Below are positions 9,159 through 18,055 of a stretch of DNA of 60,613 bases, piece after piece. Numbering within the stretch: the first letter of the stretch is position 1; each line of letters starts with the position of its first letter. The notes beneath the pieces were generated by a model that was given only the letters and a program-made list of their open reading frames with translations, searched no databases and was not told the origin of the DNA. The position numbers and the translations under genes are program-made. Source of the stretch: CAZTPJ01 sp964614515. GTDB taxonomy: Bacteria; Planctomycetota; Phycisphaerae; Phycisphaerales; UBA1924. The stretch lies in NCBI GenBank assembly GCA_964614515.1, contig CAZTPJ010000014.1, positions 1 through 60,613 on the forward strand, given 5' to 3'.

Positions 9159-10874
9159 ATGCGACGACTCTGGGGGGGGGGTCTGTTGACCATCCTGCTG
9201 ATCGCCCTCGCTGTCACGCTCGCCCGGATTGCCTATCTCTGGCTGCTGTGTCCATACTCCCTCGTCGAAGATGAGGCGCAATACTGGGAGTGGAGCCGAC
9301 GCCTCGGCTGGTCGTATTACTCCAAAGGCCCCGGCGTCGCCTGGCTCATTCGCGTGATGATCGAACTCTTCGGCACGTCTGAAGCCGCCATCCGCATGGG
9401 CGCGGCCATCAGCGGAGGCATCACGGCCTTCGCCGTCGGCGGCCTGACGCTCGACATGACGCGCAGCCGTCGCGCTGCGCTCTACGCCGTCGCCTGCGTC
9501 CTGCTCGCGCCGGTCCTGCTGGTTTCATCTTTCCTTATGACGATCGACGCGCCGTACATCGCGTGCTGGGCCGTCGCCTGCTGGGCCGCGTGGCGCGCCA
9601 TGCGGCATCACTCCACGCCCGCGTGGATCGTACTTGGCGCGGCGATCGGTGTCGGATTCCTCTTCAAGTACACGATCCTGCTCTTGCCGCCGGGGCTGAT
9701 CATCTTCGCGATGCTCGCTCGTGGGCACTCGCTTTCCGCCGAAGGCGAGCCAGGACCGCGCAGGACTCGATCGTCACCGCTGGCCGTCATTGCCTGCATC
9801 GTTGTCGCCCTGCTGGGCCTTGCGCCCGTGATGATCTGGAACGCCTCGCACGACTGGTCCACCGTGCGGCATCTGCTCGGGCATCTTCGTCTTGAAGGCG
9901 GGGATGTGATGCCCGCGCAGGCCGGCTCCTGGCAGTATCAGCCACGATGGACGCTCGAACTCATCGGCGCGCAACTCGCCCTCGTCGGCCCCAGTATCTT
10001 TCTCATGGTCTACGCCGCCTGGGCCGCCCTGCGCAACCGCCGAACGCAACCCGAAGCCTGGCCCGGCAACTTCTTCCTCATCTGCTGCGCTGCCCCAATT
10101 CTCTTGTTCTATCTCAGCGTCACCTTCTTGAACGAAGCCGAAGGAAACTGGCCCGTCGCGGGATACATCACGCTTTTCACGCTCGTCGGACGATACCTCG
10201 ACCAGCACATGGCCGTCTATCACGCCCGCGTTCGCGACTGGCTCGCCCTGCCCACGCCGCGCCCGCGCCGCGGGTGGATTCGCAGACGCCCCGAAACCGC
10301 CTCACAGATCGCATGGCACGCCACCGTCGTCATCGGCCTGATCGTCGCCGTCGGCTCGCTGCGCCTCGATTGGGCCGCCATTCCCATCAACGCCGTCTAC
10401 CGCACCATCACCAAGACCCCGTCGCGCGAGGAAGCACCGCCCGACATGCGACGCTCACTCCTCATCCCCATCTATCGTCTCACCGGCGGACCCGCCCTCG
10501 GCGCTGAAGTCCACGCCCTCGCAGAACAACTCCGCGAACGTACCGGCAAGGAACCGTTCCACATCGTCCAACACTACGGCCGGGCCAGCATTCTTGCGTT
10601 CTATCTCCCCGGCAGGCCCATCGTCTATTGCGGCAGCAGTCGGCTCGGCGGGCGCAAAACACAGTGGGACTTCTGGCCTGACACCGATCTCGACAATATG
10701 GACCTGCTTGGCGGTCGCCCGGCCGTGTTGTCGGGCGCGACACTCGAGCAATGGCAGTATCTGTTCACCACAGTGGAAGAACTCGGCGTCCTGGCCACCG
10801 AACCCCGATCACACCGTCGCTCGTTCCTCGGCCTTAACTACCTCGGCTTTCCCAAGCCGCAGCCTTCGCCATAA
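9159..10874 (+). CDS. GT39/ArnT-like membrane glycosyltransferase
   Basis: A 571-residue polytopic protein. The first loop holds LVEDEAQYWEWSRRLGWSYYSKGP, in which the acidic DEAQY and the following YYSKGP segment match the dolichyl-phosphate-mannose/ArnT superfamily of GT-C transferases. These use polyprenyl-phosphate sugars on the outer face of the inner membrane. Around ten hydrophobic segments follow, then a soluble C-terminal domain. I prefer the ATG at 9159 (MRRLW then a membrane segment); a GTG at 9111 is possible. Codons 5-8 contain a run of ten G (9172-9181), where slippage would knock the gene out. Its place between LptF/LptG-like genes suggests it decorates lipid A or another envelope lipid; this is inference. 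Confidence 0.75.
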   Translation: MRRLWGGGLLTILLIALAVTLARIAYLWLLCPYSLVEDEAQYWEWSRRLGWSYYSKGPGVAWLIRVMIELFGTSEAAIRMGAAISGGITAFAVGGLTLDMTRSRRAALYAVACVLLAPVLLVSSFLMTIDAPYIACWAVACWAAWRAMRHHSTPAWIVLGAAIGVGFLFKYTILLLPPGLIIFAMLARGHSLSAEGEPGPRRTRSSPLAVIACIVVALLGLAPVMIWNASHDWSTVRHLLGHLRLEGGDVMPAQAGSWQYQPRWTLELIGAQLALVGPSIFLMVYAAWAALRNRRTQPEAWPGNFFLICCAAPILLFYLSVTFLNEAEGNWPVAGYITLFTLVGRYLDQHMAVYHARVRDWLALPTPRPRRGWIRRRPETASQIAWHATVVIGLIVAVGSLRLDWAAIPINAVYRTITKTPSREEAPPDMRRSLLIPIYRLTGGPALGAEVHALAEQLRERTGKEPFHIVQHYGRASILAFYLPGRPIVYCGSSRLGGRKTQWDFWPDTDLDNMDLLGGRPAVLSGATLEQWQYLFTTVEELGVLATEPRSHRRSFLGLNYLGFPKPQPSP

Positions 10875-10881
10875 TCTCACC

Positions 10882-11547
10882 ATGAACCCGCCAACGGATG
10901 CCAGTTTCACACGTCGATTGCACACGGCCATGACGGCCGGGCGATGGCGCACTGTCGCCTTCGCGTGGGTCGCGATCTTCGTATTCTCGCTGGTCCTTGA
11001 TCGACCCATTCACAATTTCTTCGATGGTCTTGCCTCGCAACGGGAAGATGACTGGTACGAGGCCGCGCGAGCGTTGGGCTTCCTTCCGATCTGGTTGATG
11101 ATCGCGCTGGGCGTGGCCATCCATGCGCCGGGCGCGATTCGGCGCGGCGCGGCTGTGCTCATCGCGCCCGCGACCGCCGGACTCGCCGCCGAAATCCTCA
11201 AGGTCATCGTCGGACGCGAACGCCCTCGATTTACCGGCGGCTCCTACGTCTTCAGATCCATCGCGGAGCGATTTGACTCGCCGAGTCTCGGGTTCCCATC
11301 GAGCCATGTGGCCGTCGCCGCCGGCGGCGCGTTCATGCTCGCCATGCTCTGGCCGCGAACGTGGCCCGTCAGCCTCATCATCATCCTCGCCTGCACCTGG
11401 TCTCGCGTGTCGGAGCAGGGTTCGCACTTTGTGTCCGACGCGGCGGGGGCCGCGGCCATCGGCTACCTCGCCGCCCGACTCGCCCATAAACTTCTGCTGG
11501 CGCCCCGTGACCCGCCGACCAGCACGCCCGCGACCAGCACACCATGA
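10882..11547 (+). CDS. PAP2-family phosphatase
   Basis: A 221-residue membrane phosphatase. The three PAP2 signature motifs are all present: KVIVGRERPRF (K-x6-RP), FPSSHVA (PSGH-like) and SRVSEQGSHFVSD (SR-x5-H-x3-D). About five to six hydrophobic segments surround them, placing the active site at the membrane surface. Family members dephosphorylate undecaprenyl diphosphate, phosphatidylglycerol phosphate or lipid A. The start at 10882 is seven bases after the glycosyltransferase stop, and its own stop overlaps the next start in an ATGA. The lipid-envelope context favours lipid A or undecaprenyl-diphosphate phosphatase, but the substrate cannot be read from sequence. Confidence 0.83.
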   Translation: MNPPTDASFTRRLHTAMTAGRWRTVAFAWVAIFVFSLVLDRPIHNFFDGLASQREDDWYEAARALGFLPIWLMIALGVAIHAPGAIRRGAAVLIAPATAGLAAEILKVIVGRERPRFTGGSYVFRSIAERFDSPSLGFPSSHVAVAAGGAFMLAMLWPRTWPVSLIIILACTWSRVSEQGSHFVSDAAGAAAIGYLAARLAHKLLLAPRDPPTSTPATSTP

Positions 11548-12662
11548 CGATCCTCGATCGACACATCGCCCGCGCCTTTCTCGTCAACGTCATCACGTTG
11601 CTGGTCATCCTCTTTTGCTTCATCGTCGCCGTGGATGTCTCGATCAACCTCGGCCGTTTCTCCGGCTCGGCCACCAAGACGATGGCCGAGCGCGGCGTCG
11701 AAGGCGGCTTCCTTTCGCAACTCTGGTGGTTCGCGTATGTCGTGTTCGACCTCTGGTGGCCGCGACTGCTCGTGCTTTTCAACTTCATCCTCGGCCTGGT
11801 GATGGTCGCGGCGATGGGGTTCACCTGCGCCCACATGGTCCGCCACCGTGAACTTGTCGCCATGCTCGCCGGCGGCATGCCGCTGCACACGGTGATCCGC
11901 CCGATCCTCATCTGCGCGATCATGCTCACGACCGTGCAGGCCGCGAATCAGGAACTTGTCGTTCCCTCCATCGCCTCGCGACTTCCGCGCGACCCCGGCG
12001 ACGCCGGACGCATCATCGAGCGAACCGACGCCGTGCCGCTGACATCCGACGGCCTCGGGCGTGTCATCTACGCCCGCGCCTTTGACGCCAACGCCGGCGT
12101 CCTCGCGGACCTGTGCATCTGGGAGCGCGATGAAACCGGGCGCGCCACGCGGCGCATCAGCGCCCCATTCGCCGCCTGGGATGGACGCGCCTGGAGACTC
12201 GACTCACCCACCGTCCTGTCGCTCATCGCCGAGCCGACGGCATCCCCCCCCCCGGCCCTGTTCGAGACCGACCTCGACCCCACGGCCCTGACCATGCGCC
12301 GCCACGCGCGGTACAGCCAGAACCTCTCCATCCGCAAACTCGGCGACATGCTCAGCCGCGGAGACCTGCTTGATGATCGAACGCGCGATGAACTCCAGCG
12401 CCTTCGCCTCGGCCGCGTCGCCACATGGCTCACCAACCTCCTCTCCCTGCTCATCTGTTTGCCTCTTTTTCTGCCAAGGGAACCTAGGGGATTCATCGCG
12501 CAGTCGCTCAAGGCGATTCCCGTGTCGCTGATCGCCGTCTTTGGCGGCACGGCCGCCACGCAGGCGTCAATCCCTGGCTGGTGGCCCGAAGTCACCGTTT
12601 TTCTGCCCATCATGGTGCTGCTGCCGATCGCGATTCTGGCGGTCACGTCGATCCGCACCTAG
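11544..12662 (+). CDS. LptF/LptG-family permease (second copy)
   Basis: A 372-residue membrane protein with the family start MTILDRHIARAFLVN, a first membrane segment near 14-35, two more by residue 125, a periplasmic domain, and three C-terminal segments. Length fits normal LptF/LptG. It probably pairs with the larger copy at 7395-9068 in lipopolysaccharide export. It overlaps the PAP2 gene by four bases (ATGA). A run of ten C (12244-12253) lies in the periplasmic part. It is the last gene of the operon; the next gene has its own promoter. Confidence 0.8.
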   Translation: MTILDRHIARAFLVNVITLLVILFCFIVAVDVSINLGRFSGSATKTMAERGVEGGFLSQLWWFAYVVFDLWWPRLLVLFNFILGLVMVAAMGFTCAHMVRHRELVAMLAGGMPLHTVIRPILICAIMLTTVQAANQELVVPSIASRLPRDPGDAGRIIERTDAVPLTSDGLGRVIYARAFDANAGVLADLCIWERDETGRATRRISAPFAAWDGRAWRLDSPTVLSLIAEPTASPPPALFETDLDPTALTMRRHARYSQNLSIRKLGDMLSRGDLLDDRTRDELQRLRLGRVATWLTNLLSLLICLPLFLPREPRGFIAQSLKAIPVSLIAVFGGTAATQASIPGWWPEVTVFLPIMVLLPIAILAVTSIRT

Positions 12663-12691
12663 CGCCCGCGCCAACTCCGGTATTGTCTCGG

Positions 12692-12720
12692 GTGACAAAA
12701 GCGATTGCTTCGTGTATGAT
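12692..12720 (+). promoter_or_regulatory. Sigma-70-like promoter of first pseudopilin gene
   Basis: GTGACA (12692-12697) and TATGAT (12715-12720) are separated by exactly 17 bases. Each hexamer matches the consensus at five of six positions. The start codon at 12821 would leave a leader of roughly 95 bases. Confidence 0.5.
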
Positions 12721-12820
12721 TCTGTCGGCGATAACGGTGTGTCGGCGGGCTGTGCGGCGGATGTCCAGGCACGAGCCGGCCGCACGCTCGCAACCATGGG
12801 CGTCAACATGGGGCGTCAAC

Positions 12821-13570
12821 ATGACCCGCGCACGATCAGCCTTCACCATACTCGAACTGTTGATCAGCATCCTGATCATCGCGATCCTGCTGGGCTTGCT
12901 CCTGCCGCTGCTGATCACCGCGCGTGATCAAGCGAAGACCACGCTCTGCGCCGCGAATCTCAAGCAGATCGGCTCCGCCTGGACCCTCTATCTCGGCGAA
13001 CATGAATCCTTCCCACAGCCGGTCTCACAGCCGGACTGGCGATTCGGAGGCGCGGTCTTTGAAGGCCCCGAACGTCATCCCGTCCTTGCCAACGATCGAC
13101 CCTTGAACCCGTACATCGGAACATCCGATGACCCGGCCGAACGCGGCGCGCTGGCCGTGCTCTATCAGTGCCCATCCGATCAAGGCATCTTCCAGACGTC
13201 CGGGGCCGCCTCATCACGACGTCCCTCGGTGCTGTTCGGCAAGACGTGTTTCGAGTTCTACGGCACGAGTTACCGGGCAAATCCGTATCTGATGGACTCC
13301 ACGCTCGCGGGCATCGACAACCAGTCCCACCCGCTGGCCCTGCATGAGATCATGGTCCCGCCAAGCCGCCTGCTCCTGACCGCGGACGCCGAGTGGTACT
13401 TCGCCACGCGAGACCCCACCGACCCACAGGCCGGTTTGGACGCGACCTGGCACGATGTCCGCCACGCGGGGAACATGCTCGCGGCCGACGGCTCGGTCCG
13501 ATTCACGCGGTTTAACGCCGGAAACGGCACGGACGTGCTGCTCCTGCCCCGCGTGATCCGGGCTGAGTAA
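12821..13570 (+). CDS. Prepilin-type pseudopilin
   Basis: A 249-residue protein with a type III (prepilin) signal: MTRARSAFTILELLISI, where cleavage would fall before the Phe and Glu is at mature position 5. A hydrophobic helix follows. Near the C-terminus, VRHAGNMLAADGSVRF is a shortened version of the H-X9-DG motif that marks planctomycete pseudopilins (DUF1559-like). Such proteins are made in large families in planctomycetes and are thought to be processed by the prepilin peptidase for a type II/IV-like system. The start lies at the third ATG of a near-duplicated stretch (two copies of ATGGG(G)CGTCAAC); only this ATG is in frame with the signal. Confidence 0.85.
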   Translation: MTRARSAFTILELLISILIIAILLGLLLPLLITARDQAKTTLCAANLKQIGSAWTLYLGEHESFPQPVSQPDWRFGGAVFEGPERHPVLANDRPLNPYIGTSDDPAERGALAVLYQCPSDQGIFQTSGAASSRRPSVLFGKTCFEFYGTSYRANPYLMDSTLAGIDNQSHPLALHEIMVPPSRLLLTADAEWYFATRDPTDPQAGLDATWHDVRHAGNMLAADGSVRFTRFNAGNGTDVLLLPRVIRAE

Positions 13571-13602
13571 CGCCGGAATCTGGCAATTCGGGGCTTTCAC
13601 CT

Positions 13603-13632
13603 TTGACGCCCGGGTCCGTTTTCCGGTATGCT
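13603..13632 (+). promoter_or_regulatory. Promoter giving a leaderless pseudopilin mRNA
   Basis: TTGACG (13603-13608) and TATGCT (13627-13632) are 18 bases apart. Only six bases separate the -10 box from the ATG at 13639, so transcription should start at or next to the start codon and leave no room for a ribosome binding site. Confidence 0.5.
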
Positions 13633-13638
13633 ACCGCC

Positions 13639-14457
13639 ATGGAACCCACACGTTCGCTCGGTCGCGGGGTTTGGCGTGGCGCGTTCACGCTGATCGAACT
13701 GCTGGTTGTCATCGCCATCATCGCCCTGCTGATTGCGATTCTCCTGCCCGGCCTGGGCAAGGCCCGCATCGTCGCGCGACAAGTCGCGTGTCTCTCCAAC
13801 CAGAAGCAGATCGGCCTCGCCCTCACGCTCTACGCCGAAGATCACAAGGAGGTCATCCCGCGCGAGAGCGGATTCAGCGAGTCACCGCCGAATCCAAATG
13901 GACAACTCAACCCGCCCTGGGCCTATGTACTTCGCCCGTATCTCGATGACAAAACCTCCTCAGGCGGCAGCGTCCGCGATCCCGGCGGGGGGCTCGGTGA
14001 CTTGTACTCCTACGCCGAATACTACAAGGATCCCGGACGCCTGCGCGATCGCCACGAGATTCACTACGTCAACAACGGCATCTCCTTCCGCGCCCCCGGC
14101 CAGGTCAACAGCATCGCGAAGAAGCCCACGCCGATGAATCGCTTCCCCCGCCCGTGGGACACGCTCTACCTCGCCTGCTTCACTGACGATCCGAGCAACG
14201 TTCACTCGAACTTCTGGTACTCCGCAGGCGCGACGAATCACAGCGTGGCCGTGCCCTATGACATGCACCACGCCGAGAACGTCACCGGGTCAAACCCGTT
14301 TTCGCCGCAGTATTCACAGCGGATCGCACCCAAGCGCCACTGGAACGGCGCCAACGGCGTCTTCCTCGATGGACACGCGGAACTGGTCAAGACCGAGGAG
14401 ATCATCAAACTCGACCGCTGGGATGACGGGGACTATCGGCCCAATGGAGCGCGGTGA
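13639..14457 (+). CDS. Prepilin-type pseudopilin with H-X9-DG motif
   Basis: A 272-residue protein. The prepilin signal is textbook: positively charged leader, then GAFTLIELLVVIAIIALL, with Glu at mature position 5. RHWNGANGVFLDG near residue 240 is an exact H-X9-DG motif. It belongs to the expanded planctomycete pseudopilin family (DUF1559-like), processed at the inner membrane by a prepilin peptidase. It lies 68 bases after another pseudopilin and shares only the general architecture. Its promoter appears to direct a leaderless transcript. The gene converges with the zinc-ribbon protein gene on the other strand, the stops being five bases apart. Confidence 0.88.
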   Translation: MEPTRSLGRGVWRGAFTLIELLVVIAIIALLIAILLPGLGKARIVARQVACLSNQKQIGLALTLYAEDHKEVIPRESGFSESPPNPNGQLNPPWAYVLRPYLDDKTSSGGSVRDPGGGLGDLYSYAEYYKDPGRLRDRHEIHYVNNGISFRAPGQVNSIAKKPTPMNRFPRPWDTLYLACFTDDPSNVHSNFWYSAGATNHSVAVPYDMHHAENVTGSNPFSPQYSQRIAPKRHWNGANGVFLDGHAELVKTEEIIKLDRWDDGDYRPNGAR

Positions 14458-14462
14458 ATCGG

Positions 14463-15146
14463 CTAGCCGAGTTCGATTTTGCCTTCGTGCTCAGGCGCGG
14501 CAGGCTTTGCGGAGGCCGTGGCGCCCGGATGGCGATTCAGCGTGCCGCATTCCGGACAGCGCACGCTTCCTTCCGAATGCGACGGAACACCCGCCATGTC
14601 GAATCCGCACTTGCGGCAGGCCGTCGCCGATTGCTCGCGAGGAAGCAGGAAGTATCCGCTCACCAAACCAGTCAGGATCATCAACCATGCGGGAATGACA
14701 ATGCTCCCAAGCGTCTGTTCATTGCGCTCCTGCAACCGCGGAACCCAGTACCAGTTCACGTTGAACGGATGCCACGCAGACAGAATCTCCCACTGAGCGC
14801 GTTCCGTCTTGATCGCCGGCATCCAGCCGTGTCGCGTCATGATGAGCAGTTCGCCCGTCCCGTTCTCGCGCGTGTCGTAGGTGAAACTGCCGATGGGCGG
14901 TGGGCCGGGGCGAATAACCCAAAGGGTGGGATCTTGGATCGGGGCAGCGCCCGGCCGAGGCACAAGGAGATTGTTCGTCATGCCCCACGTGACAGCAATG
15001 GCGCCTCGCCCGACGGAGAAATGGCGAGACTTTGTTTCCACTCGAACGCAGACGACCAGACTCATCAAGCCAAGGAACACACCCACACAGCCGCAGACCA
15101 ATCCCATCCGAATCAGTGCGCGGTTGGCTCTGCGTCTCGTCAACAT
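14463..15146 (-). CDS. Membrane protein with C-terminal zinc ribbon
   Basis: A 227-residue protein of unknown function. One membrane segment is near residues 14-34 and a second near 150-170. A zinc ribbon follows on what should be the cytoplasmic tail: CRKCGFDMAGV, then RCPECG. This C-R-K-C-G-(Y/F)-D...CPECG ribbon is frequent in planctomycete membrane proteins. The start ATG has GGGAG nine bases upstream. It stands alone, convergent with the pseudopilin gene and divergent from the PhoU-like gene. Confidence 0.7.
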   Translation of the reverse strand: MLTRRRANRALIRMGLVCGCVGVFLGLMSLVVCVRVETKSRHFSVGRGAIAVTWGMTNNLLVPRPGAAPIQDPTLWVIRPGPPPIGSFTYDTRENGTGELLIMTRHGWMPAIKTERAQWEILSAWHPFNVNWYWVPRLQERNEQTLGSIVIPAWLMILTGLVSGYFLLPREQSATACRKCGFDMAGVPSHSEGSVRCPECGTLNRHPGATASAKPAAPEHEGKIELG

Positions 15147-15325
15147 TGGCTCATTCTCCCGCCCCGCTCAAAGCGTTCGCCGGACGCGACACCACCGGCT
15201 AAATCGTATGTCGATCGACCAACTCTGACCCAGACTCTCGACGGGCACCGGTCGAAACCGACATCGTGGCGCATCCGAAGCCGCGCACAGGCGACTTCCA
15301 TGGCGTATCATTCCCCGGAGCCGTC

Positions 15326-16030
15326 ATGCCCACCACTCCATCGGGATTCAACACGCGGATCGATCGCCTCAAGTCCGACCTGGTCGAACAGGGACGCCGC
15401 GTGCAGGCCCTGCTTGAGTCCGCCTTCGAAAGCGTCTTTGGCTTCGATGCGTCCCGCGCCGATTCCGTCATCGCCGGCGATGATCAGATCGACCGCGTCG
15501 ATGTCGCCATCGAACAAGCCAGCGTCAAACTCCTCGCCGACGCCACCAACCAGAACGCCGCCCTCACCACCGACCAACTCCGATCCATCCTCACCATCGT
15601 GAAGGTGAACAACGAACTCGAGCGCATCGCCGATGCGGCCGTGGCCATCGCCGAACGCGTCCGCGCTGTGCAGGCGATGAACACCCCGATCCCCGGCACG
15701 TTCCGCGTCATGGCCAACAGCGTCGTCGGCATCCTGCGCGACGCGGTTGATTCACTCGATCGCCGTGACCCGGCCCTTGCCAAACTCGTCCTTCAGAGTC
15801 AGGACGCCGTCTCCGCCTTCAAGGCCCAACTCCTCCGCGACGCCGAAAAGCGCATCGCCGACGGCTCGATGAGTGTTGACTTCGCCTTCGCCCTCCACGA
15901 ACTCGCCAGCCAGTGCGAACTCATGGATGACCACTGCACCAACATCGCCGAGCAAGTCATCTACGCCGCCACCGGCGCCATCGTCCGACACTCCGAAGGC
16001 CACTGGTCCGAAGTCCCCTCGGGAACCTGA
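15326..16030 (+). CDS. phoU: PhoU-like protein
   Basis: A 234-residue all-helical protein with two repeats of the PhoU three-helix bundle. The recurring pattern E/D-x-x-D...N.ELERIADAAVAIAERV (near residue 95-115) and E/Q-C-ELMDDHCTNIAEQVIY near the C-terminus is the metal-binding signature of PhoU. PhoU proteins tune phosphate uptake through PstSCAB and the PhoR-PhoB system. No pst or pho genes lie nearby, so the partner may be a Na/phosphate cotransporter or distant pst genes. The start at 15326 has GGAG five bases upstream; an in-frame start at 15266 is less likely. A TATCAT box lies at 15306-15311. Confidence 0.82.
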   Translation: MPTTPSGFNTRIDRLKSDLVEQGRRVQALLESAFESVFGFDASRADSVIAGDDQIDRVDVAIEQASVKLLADATNQNAALTTDQLRSILTIVKVNNELERIADAAVAIAERVRAVQAMNTPIPGTFRVMANSVVGILRDAVDSLDRRDPALAKLVLQSQDAVSAFKAQLLRDAEKRIADGSMSVDFAFALHELASQCELMDDHCTNIAEQVIYAATGAIVRHSEGHWSEVPSGT

Positions 16031-16440
16031 CGCCTCATCCCGCAACCATCCTCAAAACCGGTGGTACGGGCGTCCCGCCTGTACCCATTACCTCTCCCCT
16101 CCTCCCCTTCCCCCGGTTGTACAGGCGCGTCTCGCAACCGCCACCCAAGACACCCCACGCACCCGGCAATCGCGATCGACATCCCCGTGCCACGCCGCCG
16201 TGATACTGTACCGGCTGAAGGCTCGTTTTATGGCATGCGTGGCGCTTTGAATGATGCGTGAACGGAGGCCGCGTGACTCATCGCATGTTCGTCGAGGGCG
16301 GCACTATGAACGGCGTGCCGAACAAGCCATGACTGGACTGGCCAGACTACGTAACAGGTTTCTGTCTGATTGGACCACTGTGTTGGTGGGCTGGCGAGGA
16401 TTGTCCAGCCTGTCTCCGTGGCCTGATAGGGAGAATACAA
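16031..16440. other. Non-coding stretch with one dispersed palindrome
   Basis: 410 bases without a supportable gene. It contains one copy of the dispersed palindromic repeat (about 16051-16086). The rest grades from a C-rich tract into a more AT-rich zone leading into the orphan genes that follow. Confidence 0.5.
16051..16086 (-). repeat. Dispersed palindromic repeat, copy 1
   Basis: Arms GGTACGGGCG (16063-16072) and CGCCTGTACC (16076-16085) pair over ten positions with one G-T wobble around a three-base loop. Read on the minus strand the loop is GGA and the 3' flank is CCACCGG, as in the other copies. Confidence 0.6.
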
Positions 16441-16919
16441 TGCCTCCGCTTCTGGCCACGAAGGACATCATCGAGTTTGCCAACGAACGCCTTGCATCTT
16501 CTAGCGATCCGCGCGAGCACAAACTAATCGTTGAGTTGTTGGAGCACGATCTTGATGATCTAACCGGACGTGAGTGCGAACGACTGCTGGTGCCGCTGGC
16601 CGAATTGAACCCATCGGACCCAGCATTGGCTCTGAGGAAGTGGCGGTTAGCGTTGCTGGAGGAACAGCTGGAGACCTTACCTCAAGACCCACTGAACGCT
16701 CTGATTGAACTGACGGAGTTTTGGCAGTCATTCGGTTTCCCTACGGATAGCCCCCACACGGTGCAAGGAAGGGGAAATGCGATCCTGCCACAGGACTACT
16801 ACACGCAGGACTCCTTACGACGCATTCTTGCTCACCATCGTGATTGGGTGGCGCAAGAGATCGCACAAATCACTGGCGCAGAAGGGAACGATAGATTCAG
16901 CGGGAAGCAGCTCACATGA
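16441..16919 (+). CDS. Hypothetical protein, orphan
   Basis: A 158-residue soluble, helix-rich acidic protein that I do not recognise. The start is chosen at the ATG preceded by AGGGAGA with good spacing; upstream in-frame codons look non-coding. No membrane segment, cysteine knuckle or catalytic motif is evident. The C-terminal part (RRILAHHRDWVAQEIAQI) resembles small immunity-type proteins in general character only. Codon use and base composition are clearly more AT-rich than in the flanking phoU and rpsT genes, which suggests acquisition. Its stop overlaps the start of a 39-codon reading frame in ATGA. Confidence 0.55.
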
Positions 16920-17145
16920 ATCGTCAGGATTGCAGCCTTCATCTGAACGATCTTTCTTTGGATAAGCAAATGGCATGTTCATCGCTCTGGAAGGCCACGA
17001 GGATCCGATGTATGGTGGTCAAGCGTGGGATATGACCGGCGCTTGTTGTGGATCTGGCTCGTGGTTCATCTTGGATCGGGACCACCCGACATTTTCAATG
17101 CTTATCCCACGAATCCATAGGCGCGTGCAGGATGTGAATATATGA
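16916..17145 (+). pseudogene. Two overlapping small reading frames, possibly one broken gene
   Basis: Frame one runs 16916-17035 (39 residues, MNRQDCSLHLNDLSLDKQ at its start) and begins in an ATGA overlap with the previous gene. Frame two runs 16975-17145 (56 residues, starting MFIALEGHEDPMYGGQAWDM) and ends in an ATGA overlap with the next gene. A single frameshift near 16970 would join them into one protein of about 75 residues. Overlaps at both ends argue that the stretch is translated. I do not recognise the product. Confidence 0.4.
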
Positions 17146-17420
17146 AGCGGTATATGTATGGTCAGTGTCCCCGTTGCGAAGAGCCTGATGGCTACTCCCA
17201 GGGCAACCTCTATATCGCTCGCACTCATGACACGGGCAGGTTCTGCCTGCGCTGCGAAGAATGCGAATGCACATGGTACGATCCAGAGGTCAAACCAAGC
17301 ATGGCCAATATCGGTGAGCCAGTAGAGGGCTTGCCCGAAGTGGCATGGCCGACATGGGATGAAATCGTTGCCGCCGGCTGGGATCGGTACAGCCAAGAAG
17401 AGGTTGAGTTTCGGAAGTGA
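17142..17420 (+). CDS. Small cysteine-rich hypothetical protein
   Basis: A 92-residue protein with CPRCEE near residue 9 and CLRCEECEC near residues 36-44, which would make a zinc-binding knuckle pair. The rest is acidic (WYDPEVKPSMANIGEP...). The start is preceded by AGGATGTG and overlaps the previous small frame. I do not know the function. Its position behind the orphan at 16441 and the same AT-richer composition suggest that the three units came in together, possibly as an immunity-type cluster; this is a guess. Confidence 0.6.
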   Translation: MKRYMYGQCPRCEEPDGYSQGNLYIARTHDTGRFCLRCEECECTWYDPEVKPSMANIGEPVEGLPEVAWPTWDEIVAAGWDRYSQEEVEFRK

Positions 17421-17638
17421 GTCAGGCCCCACGGCCACGTCACTCGCCGCCCACCCTCATCGCCCACCCCGAACCACATCATCCTTCACCGCTCCCGGCC
17501 TCGAAAGCCACCTGCGTCCGAACTTGTGCCGACCCACATCGACTCGCGTGTCGTTGAACCCGGGTGGTCGCCGATCCCAACAAACAAGCGAGACCCGTGG
17601 CCTCGCTTTGAAGTCCTGCGCGACATGCCCAGCCCTGG

Positions 17639-17905
17639 TCAGACGGCCTTGGCCTTGAGCCTCGCGTTGAGGCGGCTCTTGCGGCGGGCGGCTTGATTCT
17701 TGTGAATCACGCCCTTCTGGGCCGTGCGATCAATCACCCGCACGCACTGGCGAAAGGCCTCCTTGGCCTCATCGGCGGAGCCGTGAACCAATTTCTGGTG
17801 AAAATCCTTGATCGCCGAACGCATCCCGCGCAGCCGCCAGCGGTTCAAAGCCCGCTTTTTTTCGTTCTGCCGGATCCGCTTCTGAGATGAGAGTGTGTGC
17901 GCCAT
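17639..17905 (-). CDS. rpsT: 30S ribosomal protein S20
   Basis: An 88-residue basic, helical protein. MAHTLSSQKRIRQNEKKR matches the S20 start, and the C-terminus KGVIHKNQAARRKSRLNARL is highly diagnostic. It binds 16S rRNA early in small-subunit assembly. The start is placed at MAHTLSS; the frame upstream is not conserved. It is transcribed away from the tRNA-Arg gene, which begins about 150 bases upstream on the other strand. Confidence 0.95.
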   Translation of the reverse strand: MAHTLSSQKRIRQNEKKRALNRWRLRGMRSAIKDFHQKLVHGSADEAKEAFRQCVRVIDRTAQKGVIHKNQAARRKSRLNARLKAKAV

Positions 17906-18055
17906 AGGCCGTGGACCACCAGTTCCTGCTGAAAGACCCGCTCCCGGCGAACCCGCATCCGCCGCGAAGCAGTCCCTATTGTTGCCCATCCACGGCCCGA
18001 ATCAACCCCCCCGCTTGCCGACCGCCATTTGCCCCCGTAGTCTTCTCCCACGCTT

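Noticed and set aside
12796..12821. Upstream ATGs at 12796 and 12808 as pseudopilin starts
   Set aside because: They are out of frame with the prepilin signal; only 12821 gives it.
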